Shown here piece after piece: positions 1 through 5,354 of a stretch of 7,037 bases of DNA. Source of the DNA: DASXUC01 sp036505015 (GTDB taxonomy: Bacteria; Sysuimicrobiota; Sysuimicrobiia; Sysuimicrobiales; Kaftiobacteriaceae); assembly GCA_036505015.1 (NCBI GenBank), contig DASXUC010000155.1:1-7037 (forward strand), given 5' to 3'. The first letter of the stretch is position 1, and each line of letters begins with the position of its first letter. Both the position numbers and the translations under genes were made by a program. Under the pieces are notes generated by a model that worked only from the letters and a program-made list of their open reading frames with translations, was not told the DNA's origin and ran no database searches.

Positions 1-1359
1 GCCATCGTCGTCATGTCGAGCGACCAACCGGACCGCATCGTTGCGGTCAGGCAGGTCAGTCCGCTGATCATCGGTCTCGGCCAGGGTGAGACGATCCTGG
101 CATCGGACATTCCGGCCGTGCTCTCGCATACCCGTGACGTCATGATCATTGAAGACGGCGAGCTGGCAGTGATCACCTCCGCCGGCGCATCCATTCAGAC
201 CGTCTCCGGTGAGGCGAAGCCGAAGAAGTCCCTGCACGTCACCTGGGATGCCGCGATGGCGGAGAAATCGGGCTACCCGCACTTCATGCTCAAGGAAATC
301 CACGAGCAGCCCCGGGCGATCCAGGAAACGATGATGGGCCGGTTGGACGCCGAGGGGGGCGTGGAGCTCGACGGGGTCCACCTTCCCGCCGAGTTCATCG
401 ACGGGCTGCAGAAGATCTGGGTCACGGCCTGTGGGACTGCCTATCACGCGGGGCTGGTTGGACGCTGGCTGATCGAGCATCTGGCGCGTATCCCCGTCGA
501 GCCGGAATTGGCCTCGGAGCTGCGCTACCGAGAGGCCCTCATCGACCCCCGGACGCTGGCCGTCGCGATCAGCCAGTCCGGGGAGACGGCCGATACGCTC
601 GCCGCGATGCGCGAAGCCAGGCAGCGTGGAGCCCGCATCCTCGCCGTTACCAACGTCGTGGGAAGCACGGTCAGCCGCGATGCCGACGACGTGCTGTACA
701 TCCGCGCGGGGCCTGAGATTGCCGTCGCCAGCAGCAAAGCGTACGTGACGATGCTGATCGCTCTGCAGATGCTTGCCCTCGACCTGGCACTCCGCCGGGG
801 GACGATGCAACCTGCCGACGCGTCGGTGATGATCCGCGAGATGAAGGCGCTGCCCGGGAAGGTGCAGGAGGTGCTCCGCCGCGAGCCGGCGGTGGCCGAG
901 CTCGCCCGGCGGCTGGCCGGCGCCGAGCACGCCTATTTCATCGGGCGCGGGCTGGATTTCGCGGTCGCGATGGAGGGGTCGCTCAAGCTGAAGGAGATTT
1001 CCTACGTCCATTCCGAGGCGCTGGCCGCCGGTGAGCTCAAGCACGGCACGCTGGCCCTCGTCACGGCGGGGACGCCCGTCTTCGCACTCGTGACGCAGCG
1101 GCACGTCTATGAGAAGACGCTGTCCAACATCCAAGAGGTCAACGCCCGCGGCGGCGACGTGATTGCCGTCGCCTACGACAGTGATACCGAGATCGCCAAG
1201 CATGTCGGGACGGTGCTGCGCATCCCGGACACGCTGGATCTCCTCGCGCCGGCCCTGGCGATCGTGCCGCTCCAGCTGTTTGCGTATTACGTCGCGCGCG
1301 AACGGGGCAACGATATCGACCAACCGCGCAACCTCGCGAAGAGCGTCACGGTCGAATAA
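1..1359 (+). CDS. glmS: Glutamine-fructose-6-phosphate aminotransferase (isomerizing), 3' part; 5' end outside window
   Basis: GlmS makes glucosamine-6-phosphate from fructose-6-phosphate and glutamine, the cytoplasmic first step towards UDP-GlcNAc for peptidoglycan. Reading frame 1 is open from base 1, so the gene enters from upstream and the ATG at 13 is internal. The first ~75 codons are the end of the N-terminal glutaminase domain (SPLIIGLGQGE, then ASDIPAVL near codon 37). Two SIS sugar-isomerase domains follow. The first shows TACGTAYHAG at codons 142-151 and the sugar-phosphate loop SQSGET at 191-196; the second has GRGLDF and LKLKEISY. The protein ends in the family's hallmark C-terminus, DQPRNLAKSVTVE. 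The catalytic N-terminal Cys and the upstream region, where a glmS ribozyme could lie, are not in the window. The stop is followed at once by repeat palindrome 1. The identification is secure. Confidence 0.98.
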   Translation, partial: AIVVMSSDQPDRIVAVRQVSPLIIGLGQGETILASDIPAVLSHTRDVMIIEDGELAVITSAGASIQTVSGEAKPKKSLHVTWDAAMAEKSGYPHFMLKEIHEQPRAIQETMMGRLDAEGGVELDGVHLPAEFIDGLQKIWVTACGTAYHAGLVGRWLIEHLARIPVEPELASELRYREALIDPRTLAVAISQSGETADTLAAMREARQRGARILAVTNVVGSTVSRDADDVLYIRAGPEIAVASSKAYVTMLIALQMLALDLALRRGTMQPADASVMIREMKALPGKVQEVLRREPAVAELARRLAGAEHAYFIGRGLDFAVAMEGSLKLKEISYVHSEALAAGELKHGTLALVTAGTPVFALVTQRHVYEKTLSNIQEVNARGGDVIAVAYDSDTEIAKHVGTVLRIPDTLDLLAPALAIVPLQLFAYYVARERGNDIDQPRNLAKSVTVE

Positions 1360-1467
1360 CGGGATCGCGGGGACAGGGGAACGGGGGAACGCGGCCAAAT
1401 CAGTTAGTTGCTTGAGGAGTGCGGCGCGCTCCCGCGTTCCCGCACTCCCCGCGTTCCCGACGTTCTC
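1360..1467. repeat. Palindrome 1: 8-nt tandem units in inverted arms (GGGAACGC / GCGTTCCC)
   Basis: This array fills the spacer between glmS and the Trm112-like gene. The left arm has four 8-nt units at 1361, 1369, 1377 and 1385 (gggatcgc, ggggacag, gggaacgg, gggaacgc). The right arm has the reverse-complement unit at 1434 (gcgttccc), 1442 (gcactccc) and 1451 (gcgttccc), then a decayed copy at 1460. The centre (about 1393-1433) is longer than at most other sites. The region also contains a perfect 9-bp stem, 1416-1424 with 1440-1448, around a 15-nt loop. No T-run follows, so a classical intrinsic terminator is not supported. Confidence 0.85.
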
Positions 1468-1470
1468 AAA

Positions 1471-1474
1471 AGGG
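1471..1474 (+). promoter_or_regulatory. Ribosome binding site supporting the GTG start at 1481
   Basis: AGGG preceded by AAA lies six bases upstream of GTG 1481. This favours GTG as the true start of the 55-residue Trm112-like protein over any earlier codon in the long open frame, which runs back into glmS. Confidence 0.55.
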
Positions 1475-1480
1475 TGTCCG

Positions 1481-1648
1481 GTGATCTCTGACGAGTTGCT
1501 CCAGATCCTGGCCTGCCCGCTCGACAAGGCCCCTGTCGAGTTGCAGGGGGACCGTATCGTTTGCACCCAGTGCGGGCGGCGCTACCCCGTCCGCGACGGC
1601 ATCCCCGTCATGCTGATCGACGAGGCAGAACTGCCCGATGGCCGGTGA
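1481..1648 (+). CDS. Trm112/YcaR-family small zinc-ribbon-like protein
   Basis: This 55-residue protein starts at GTG. It matches the Trm112 family: E. coli YcaR (UPF0434) among bacterial members, and in eukaryotes and archaea the Trm112 activator subunit of methyltransferases. The N-terminus LLQILACPLDK holds Cys12; Cys28 and Cys31 form a CxxC in IVCTQCGRRYPV; and the family signature YPVRDGIPVML is at 35-45. The usual second Cys of the first pair is replaced by Asp15 (CPLD), so a complete four-Cys zinc site is not visible; such substitutions are common in bacterial members. Bacterial function is poorly defined, so a methyltransferase-partner role is inferred from family only. The open frame extends far upstream, but that part overlaps glmS in another frame and is not part of this gene. 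It sits between glmS and acpS, flanked on both sides by palindromic arrays. Confidence 0.88.
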   Translation: MISDELLQILACPLDKAPVELQGDRIVCTQCGRRYPVRDGIPVMLIDEAELPDGR

Positions 1649-1657
1649 TGTAACGGC

Positions 1658-1772
1658 GTCTGCACAGTCTCCACAGTTTTATCCGTCTTCTCCGTCTGAT
1701 TCATTGGGCCCGATTTCGGTCGCGCTGTGGACGCCCGAGACTGGGAAGACAGAGAAGACTGAGAAGACGACG
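1658..1772. repeat. Palindrome 2: 9-nt tandem units (GTCTNCCCN class, degenerate)
   Basis: This occupies the spacer between the Trm112-like gene and acpS. The left arm has five units starting at 1658, 1667, 1676, 1685 and 1694 (gtctgcaca, gtctccaca, gttttatcc, gtcttctcc, gtctgattc). The right arm has agactggga at 1738, agacagaga at 1747, agactgaga at 1756 and a partial unit at 1765. Segment 1684-1697 pairs with 1756-1769 at 13 of 14 positions. The centre (1703-1737, 35 nt) is unrelated sequence. The right arm ends two bases before the acpS ATG. Confidence 0.85.
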
Positions 1773-1774
1773 TC

Positions 1775-2161
1775 ATGATAGTCAAGGGCGTCGGCTCCGA
1801 CATCGTCGAAGTGGTGCGGATCGAACAGGCCGTGGCCCGGTGGGGGGAGGCGTTTGTCTCGCGGGTGTTCACCAAAGCGGAGGATGAGCGCTCCCGCAAC
1901 CCGCGTGTGCGGAGCATGCGTCTGGCGGCCCGATTCGCAGCCAAAGAGGCGGTGATGAAGGCGCTGGGGTTGGGATGGCGTGCCATGGCCTGGCACGAAA
2001 TCGAAGTCGTCAATGACCCGCTGGGCAAACCGACCGTGGTGTTGTGGGGAGGGGCACGCGCCGCTGCCAGCGAGCAGGGCATCTCGGACATCCTGATTTC
2101 GCTGTCCCACACCCACGAGCTGGCGTTTGCGAGTGCGGTCGCGCTTTCAAACAAGAAATGA
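1775..2161 (+). CDS. acpS: Holo-[acyl-carrier-protein] synthase
   Basis: AcpS transfers 4'-phosphopantetheine from CoA to the conserved Ser of apo-ACP, activating it for fatty-acid synthesis in the cytoplasm. The 128-residue length is typical of the family. The N-terminus MIVKGVGSDIVEVVRI carries the Mg-binding Asp9, and RFAAKEAVMKALG carries Glu58 at 53-65; both sit at the same numbers as in the E. coli enzyme. Further family blocks are W-HEIEV-ND-LGKP (about 73-86) and ISLSHTHELAFASAVA near the C-terminus. ATG 1775 places the conserved start right after Met, so it is the natural choice. There is no strong Shine-Dalgarno sequence: the 5' side is the purine-rich right arm of palindrome 2 (GAGAAGAC). 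The stop is followed within two bases by palindrome 3. Confidence 0.97.
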   Translation: MIVKGVGSDIVEVVRIEQAVARWGEAFVSRVFTKAEDERSRNPRVRSMRLAARFAAKEAVMKALGLGWRAMAWHEIEVVNDPLGKPTVVLWGGARAAASEQGISDILISLSHTHELAFASAVALSNKK

Positions 2162-2162
2162 C

Positions 2163-2248
2163 GTTCATCGTTCATGGGTTCTTGGTTCATCGTGACAGCC
2201 AATCACGAACCATGAACCAGGAACCATGAACCAGGAACCATGAACGAT
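2163..2248. repeat. Palindrome 3: 7-nt tandem units (GAACCAT/GAACCAG and inverse)
   Basis: This lies between acpS and the dehydrogenase gene. The right arm is six contiguous 7-mers: gaaccat 2207, gaaccag 2214, gaaccat 2221, gaaccag 2228, gaaccat 2235, gaacgat 2242, with strict alternation in the first five. The left arm has four inverse units, gttcatc 2163, gttcatg 2170, gttcttg 2178 and gttcatc 2185, with one extra G at 2177. The centre is 2192-2206 and itself folds as gtga...tcac. The arms pair imperfectly, with indels of about one unit. Read as atgaacc, the unit resembles the gtgaatc unit of palindromes 6 and 7. Confidence 0.92.
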
Positions 2249-2252
2249 AACT

Positions 2253-2258
2253 AGGGGG
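2253..2258 (+). promoter_or_regulatory. Ribosome binding site for the IolM-like dehydrogenase
   Basis: AGGGGG lies seven bases upstream of ATG 2266, just outside the end of palindrome 3. It is one of the clearest Shine-Dalgarno-like sites in the window and fixes the start of the 389-residue dehydrogenase. No convincing -35/-10 promoter pair is visible in this spacer. Confidence 0.6.
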
Positions 2259-2265
2259 TTCACGC

Positions 2266-3435
2266 ATGAAGGGGTTGGTACTGACGGCACAGTGGGACCC
2301 GCGGCCGGACTATCCGGTCACGGAGACGGAACGCGAGACGCGGAAGGCGGTCACGGGCAGCAATGTTTGGCGGCGGCCGGGCGTGGCTGTCGCCGACGTC
2401 GCCGAGCCCCTGCTGGGGCCGAAGGACGTGCTCATTCGGCCACGCGCCTGCGGGGTGTGCGGATCGGACGTGCACTTCTATGAGACCGATCGCGACGGCT
2501 ACATGCTCTACCCTGGGTTGACCCGGTTTCCGGTGGTCATCGGGCACGAGTTCTCCGGAGAGATCATTGAAGTTGGGCGCGACGTGACCGATCTGCGGAT
2601 CGGGGACATGGTGACCTGCGAGGAAATGATCTGGTGCGGAGAGTGCACCCCCTGCCGGAACAGCTACCCGAACCAGTGCGAGCGGCTCGAAGAGATCGGG
2701 TTCACGATCGACGGCGCCCAGGCCGAAGCGATCGCAATCGGCGCGAAGTACTGTTGGAAGATCAACGCGTTAGGGGATCGATACGGCAACGCCGAAACGG
2801 CGTATGAGGCCGGCGCGCTGTGCGAACCGACGACGGTAGCGTACAACGCGATGTTCACGCGCGCGGAGGGGTTCAAACCCGGCGGCCACGTGACCGTGTT
2901 CGGGACGGGGCCGATCGGCTTCGCGGCGATCGCCCTGGCGCGTGCAGCCGGGGCGGCGAAGATTATCGCGTTCGAGGTCGCACCGCTGCGGCAGGAACTG
3001 GCGCGGAGAGTCGGCGCCGACGTGGTACTGAATCCGGTCGACCTGTCCTCCCGCGGGACTTCGCCGCACGAAGCCATTCTAGAGTTGACCGGCGGCGAGG
3101 GCGCGGCCATGCACGTGGAGGCGGCCGGGGCGCCGACCCGCACCATTCCCGAGATGGAAGCGTCCCTGGCGATCGGCGGGAAACTGGTGATGATCGGGCG
3201 GGCCGCCGAGCGCGCCCCCGTGTACCTCGAGCACTTCCAGACGCACGCCGCACAGATCTATGGAGCGCAGGGCCACTCGGGCTACGGCAACTTCCCGTCT
3301 GTCATCCGGCTCATGGCAGCCGGACGGATCGACCTCACTCCGATCATTACCAGCCGGTTCACCCTCGACGAGGGCGTCCAGGCTATCCAAAAAGCTACCA
3401 AACGCGAAGACGGAAAGATCATGATCAGGTCTTGA
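2266..3435 (+). CDS. iolM: Zinc-dependent MDR dehydrogenase, scyllo-inosose 3-dehydrogenase (IolM)-like
   Basis: This 389-residue medium-chain dehydrogenase most resembles the Thermotoga maritima TM0412/IolM type. That enzyme oxidises scyllo-inosose at C3 with NAD+ in the Thermotoga myo-inositol pathway. Visible features are an N-terminal extension with SNVWRRP (32-38); the catalytic zinc motif ACGVCGSDVH with Cys65; GHE at 93-95; structural zinc cysteines 124, 127, 130 and 138; CEP with Glu187; Rossmann motif GTGPIG at 213-218; and Glu237 at the end of the second strand, which favours NAD over NADP. The subfamily-like segments YPGLTRFPVVIGHEF and AQGHSGYGNFPSVI are what I recall from IolM. 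The family is broad, so a sorbitol- or threonine-dehydrogenase-like substrate remains possible. Neighbouring IolI and Gfo/Idh genes support the inositol reading. The stop TGA is five bases from palindrome 4. Confidence 0.75.
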   Translation: MKGLVLTAQWDPRPDYPVTETERETRKAVTGSNVWRRPGVAVADVAEPLLGPKDVLIRPRACGVCGSDVHFYETDRDGYMLYPGLTRFPVVIGHEFSGEIIEVGRDVTDLRIGDMVTCEEMIWCGECTPCRNSYPNQCERLEEIGFTIDGAQAEAIAIGAKYCWKINALGDRYGNAETAYEAGALCEPTTVAYNAMFTRAEGFKPGGHVTVFGTGPIGFAAIALARAAGAAKIIAFEVAPLRQELARRVGADVVLNPVDLSSRGTSPHEAILELTGGEGAAMHVEAAGAPTRTIPEMEASLAIGGKLVMIGRAAERAPVYLEHFQTHAAQIYGAQGHSGYGNFPSVIRLMAAGRIDLTPIITSRFTLDEGVQAIQKATKREDGKIMIRS

Positions 3436-3439
3436 GGGC

Positions 3440-3565
3440 GTCTACCCGGTCTGCCCAGTCTACCCGGTCTGCCCAGTCTACCCTGTCTACCCTGTCTACC
3501 CAGTCACTGCACCAAGCCGGGTTGAGACTGGGAAGACTGTGAAGACGGAGGAGACTGGGAAGACG
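3440..3565. repeat. Palindrome 4: 9-nt tandem units, clearest array (GTCTNCCCN)
   Basis: The left arm is seven unbroken 9-mers at 3440, 3449, 3458, 3467, 3476, 3485 and 3494. All read GTCT(A/G)CCC(G/A/T), and a partial gtc follows at 3503. The right arm has the inverse unit at 3525 (agactggga), 3534 (agactgtga), 3543 (agacggagg), 3552 (agactggga) and a partial at 3561. The centre is 19 nt (3506-3524). In one register, 3467-3505 pairs with 3526-3564 at 31 of 39 positions. The GTCT/AGAC core pairs in every unit and the mismatches fall in the other positions. The right arm overlaps the annotated start of the next gene. Confidence 0.95.
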
Positions 3566-4438
3566 ATTCTTGAATTGTGTCCATGCCTCGATTCGCTCTT
3601 TCCCGATACTTCGGATAGGGTCGCACTGCACACCCTGGCGGACCTGGGCGTGCGTCAGTACGAAATCTGGGATTGGCGGGAGCACGACGTAGCCGCGCTC
3701 CGGTACGCCCGTGCCGAGCTGGGACTGCAGCTGGCTGCGTTCAGCGGGACCACGTTTGCCGAGCCGCTGCTGACCCCTGAGGCGCACGCGTCGATGCTGA
3801 CCCATCTGCGCCGCTCCCTGGACCTTGCGGAAAGCCTGGGTACGACCATGCTCGTCACACACGTCGGCTATGCCGTCCCCGGACGGTCACACGCAGATCA
3901 GCGCCAGGCGGCGGCGGACGGCCTGCGGGCCGCGGGTTCGCTGGCCGGTTCCGCGGGCGTCACCCTCTTGGTTGAGCCGCTGAACTCGACAATCGACCAC
4001 CCTGGGTACTTCCTCGACTCTTTGCCCGCGGCGCGCACGCTTATTGCCGACGTGGGGCAGCCTTCCGTCCGGCTGCTGCTCGACGTCTACCACATGTGGT
4101 TGATGCATCCGGACCTCGTCGTGCAGCTGCCTGACATCGCGGTGGAAACCGGCCACCTCCACGTTGCGGATGCCCCGGGGCGCCACGAGCCCGGCACGGG
4201 CGCCATCCCCTGGCCGGAGGTGATGGCCGGCATGGCCGATGGAGGATACCGGGGGATGATCGGTCTCGAGTACTGGCCGCTTTCAGCACCGGCTGACGCG
4301 CTTGCCCAGACCCGGCAACTCCTCCGCTGCGAAAATGCGTCTTCCCAGTCCTCCCGGTCTACCCGGTCTTCCCCGTCTCTACCTGAGAGCCGTCCGGGGT
4401 CGACTGGGCAGACGGGGCAGACTGGGAAGACTGGGTAG
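3539..4438 (+). CDS. Hydroxypyruvate isomerase (Hyi)-like TIM-barrel sugar isomerase/epimerase
   Basis: This 299-residue protein belongs to the xylose-isomerase-like/AP-endonuclease-2 TIM-barrel superfamily, closest in motif to the Hyi/OtnI group of keto-aldose isomerases. Predicted metal ligands are Glu146 (LLVEPLNSTIDHPGYF), Asp182 (LLLDVYHMW), His208 (GHLHVADAPGRHEPGTG) and Glu244 (MIGLEYW). The GRHEPGTG loop is typical of Hyi. The substrate is unknown. Next to IolM-like and IolI-like genes it could act on an inositol-derived keto acid, in place of an epimerase such as IolO. The start is uncertain. GTG 3539 lies inside the right arm of palindrome 4, so residues 2-9 (KTEETGKT) would be repeat-encoded. 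TTG 3575 is an alternative that would remove them. The C-terminus is odd: after about residue 266 the frame reads through the whole of palindrome 5. This gives a Ser/Thr/Gly/Arg-rich tail of about 33 residues, and a normal family member would end near there. Confidence 0.82.
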   Translation: MKTEETGKTILELCPCLDSLFPDTSDRVALHTLADLGVRQYEIWDWREHDVAALRYARAELGLQLAAFSGTTFAEPLLTPEAHASMLTHLRRSLDLAESLGTTMLVTHVGYAVPGRSHADQRQAAADGLRAAGSLAGSAGVTLLVEPLNSTIDHPGYFLDSLPAARTLIADVGQPSVRLLLDVYHMWLMHPDLVVQLPDIAVETGHLHVADAPGRHEPGTGAIPWPEVMAGMADGGYRGMIGLEYWPLSAPADALAQTRQLLRCENASSQSSRSTRSSPSLPESRPGSTGQTGQTGKTG

Positions 4439-4441
4439 ACG
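4339..4441. repeat. Palindrome 5: 9-nt tandem units, mostly inside the 3' end of the Hyi-like gene
   Basis: The left-arm units start at 4339 (gtcttccca), 4348 (gtcctcccg), 4357 (gtctacccg), 4366 (gtcttcccc) and 4375 (partial). The right arm has cgactgggc 4401, agacggggc 4410, agactggga 4419, agactgggt 4428 and agacg 4437. The centre is about 20 nt (4381-4400). Because the unit is three codons long, the array stays in frame with the upstream gene. A T at the last position of the 4428 unit creates the TAG stop at 4436. The array ends three bases before the next gene's TTG start. Confidence 0.93.
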
Positions 4442-4444
4442 CCG

Positions 4445-5272
4445 TTGTTGTTTGGTCTGAACGGCGCCACGACCGGACAGGCGGACCTGCAAACCGATAT
4501 CGCGGTGGCGGCGGCGGCGGGCTACGACGCGGTGGAGCTCCGCGACACCAAGCTGGATGCGTATCTCAGGGCCGGCGGATCGCTGGCCGGTGTGCGCGTC
4601 CTCTGCGGCGACTCCAATCTCTCCGTGGCCGGTTTGAACACGCTGGAAGACTCGACGCTTGCGGCCGGTCCGGCGCGACAGGCTCTGCTCGAACGCTGCC
4701 GTCAGATGTGCGCGTGGGCGCGTGACCTGGCATGCTCGTTCGTCATCGCGGTGCCGAGCTTTCTGGGGGGAGAGGACCCGAAGACCATGACGGCTCAGAC
4801 TGTCGGCGCCTTGCGACAGATGGGCGCCGTGGCCGGCGAGTACGGGGTCCGCATCGGCTTCGAATTTCTCGGTTTCCCTACCTGCTCGGTGCGGACGCTG
4901 GGGGAGGCGCAGAGGATTGTCGTCGAGGTAGCCGATCCGGCTGTGGGCCTCGTGATCGACGCGTTCCATTTCTTCGCCGGCGGCTCGACGTGGACCATGC
5001 TCGACGCCGTCGATCCCCACCATCTGTTCGTGGTGCATCTCGACGATGCGGAAGACCGCGCGCTGAGCGACCTGACGGACCGGCACCGCCTGCTGCCGGG
5101 GGACGGCGTGTTTCCGCTGAAGGAGTTCGTCCGGCGCCTGCAGGCATCCGGCTATCCCGGCGTGTACTCCCTCGAGTTGTTCCGGCCCGAATACTGGCAG
5201 TGGGATCCGTACGAATTGGCGCGGATCGGGAAAGCCAAGATGGAGGCCCTATTCGTGAATAGTGACTCGTGA
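4445..5272 (+). CDS. iolI: Inosose isomerase, IolI-type TIM barrel (2-keto-myo-inositol isomerase)
   Basis: In Bacillus, IolI interconverts 2-keto-myo-inositol (scyllo-inosose) and 1-keto-D-chiro-inositol in inositol catabolism. This 275-residue protein lines up with it along its length. It begins FGLNGATTGQADLQTDI, and GYDAVELRDTKLDAYL matches the second strand region. The metal ligands are Glu140 (IGFEFLGFP), Asp172 (GLVIDAFHF), His198 (VVHLDDAED) and Glu244 (SLELFRPEYW). They are spaced exactly as in B. subtilis IolI (Glu142, Asp174, His200, Glu246, as I recall them). The start is TTG at 4445 or the adjacent TTG at 4448; an in-frame TAG at 4436 excludes anything further upstream. No Shine-Dalgarno is evident, since the 5' side is palindrome 5, so translational coupling to the upstream gene is plausible. 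The last five residues and the TGA stop are encoded by the first units of palindrome 6. Confidence 0.88.
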   Translation: MLFGLNGATTGQADLQTDIAVAAAAGYDAVELRDTKLDAYLRAGGSLAGVRVLCGDSNLSVAGLNTLEDSTLAAGPARQALLERCRQMCAWARDLACSFVIAVPSFLGGEDPKTMTAQTVGALRQMGAVAGEYGVRIGFEFLGFPTCSVRTLGEAQRIVVEVADPAVGLVIDAFHFFAGGSTWTMLDAVDPHHLFVVHLDDAEDRALSDLTDRHRLLPGDGVFPLKEFVRRLQASGYPGVYSLELFRPEYWQWDPYELARIGKAKMEALFVNSDS

Positions 5273-5329
5273 ATCGTGAATCGCAAGATCGCGGATATCT
5301 CGATTCACCATTCACGATTCACGGTTCAC
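5255..5329. repeat. Palindrome 6: 7-nt tandem units (GTGAATC / GATTCAC)
   Basis: There are four left-arm units, gtgaata 5255, gtgactc 5262, gtgaatc 5269 and gtgaatc 5276. The four right-arm units are gattcac 5302, cattcac 5309, gattcac 5316 and ggttcac 5323. The centre is 19 nt (5283-5301). Arm pairing in register is 24 of 28. The left arm overlaps the end of the iolI-like gene and supplies its TGA. The array shares long identical blocks with palindrome 7. Confidence 0.95.
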
Positions 5330-5344
5330 GAATTTCGATGACAC

Positions 5345-5349
5345 GAGGA
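5345..5349 (+). promoter_or_regulatory. Ribosome binding site for the Gfo/Idh/MocA oxidoreductase
   Basis: GAGGA lies five bases upstream of ATG 5355. It separates this start from the nearby ATG at 5338, which is in another frame. The sequence atttcgatg occurs twice here (5332-5340 and 5349-5357), once at each ATG. Confidence 0.5.
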
Positions 5350-5354
5350 TTTCG

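Noticed and set aside
1..12. glmS ribozyme/riboswitch
   Set aside because: It would lie upstream of the glmS start, which is outside the window. The sequence here is glmS coding.
1163..1480. Long 5' extension of the Trm112-like gene into glmS
   Set aside because: This part is glmS read in another frame plus palindrome 1. The family start is at GTG 1481, with a ribosome binding site just upstream.
1649..1774. tRNA or small RNA gene in the Trm112-acpS spacer
   Set aside because: No cloverleaf, anticodon arm or CCA-like end can be read. The spacer is explained by palindrome 2.
1582..2202. 206-codon minus-strand frame over acpS
   Set aside because: It is opposite acpS and begins in palindrome 3. 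The composition is Ser/Thr/Arg-rich, as expected from an antisense frame.
2246..2265. Promoter -10 element near cgataacta before the IolM-like gene
   Set aside because: There is no matching -35 element at a proper distance, and the sequence is partly the last repeat unit. The evidence is too weak to call.
2820..3542. 240-codon + strand frame inside the IolM-like gene
   Set aside because: It is an out-of-frame shadow with Arg/Gly-rich composition and no domain, and it ends in translated palindrome 4 sequence.
3440..3565. Classical rho-independent terminators at the palindromes
   Set aside because: The arms are long and imperfect, and no run of T follows the right arm at any of the seven sites. 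Several right arms abut the next start codon. A role in transcript ends is possible but not shown.
4379..5086. 235-codon open frame on the minus strand over the IolI-like gene
   Set aside because: It is a shadow of the well-supported IolI-like gene, and its C-terminal end is translated repeat.
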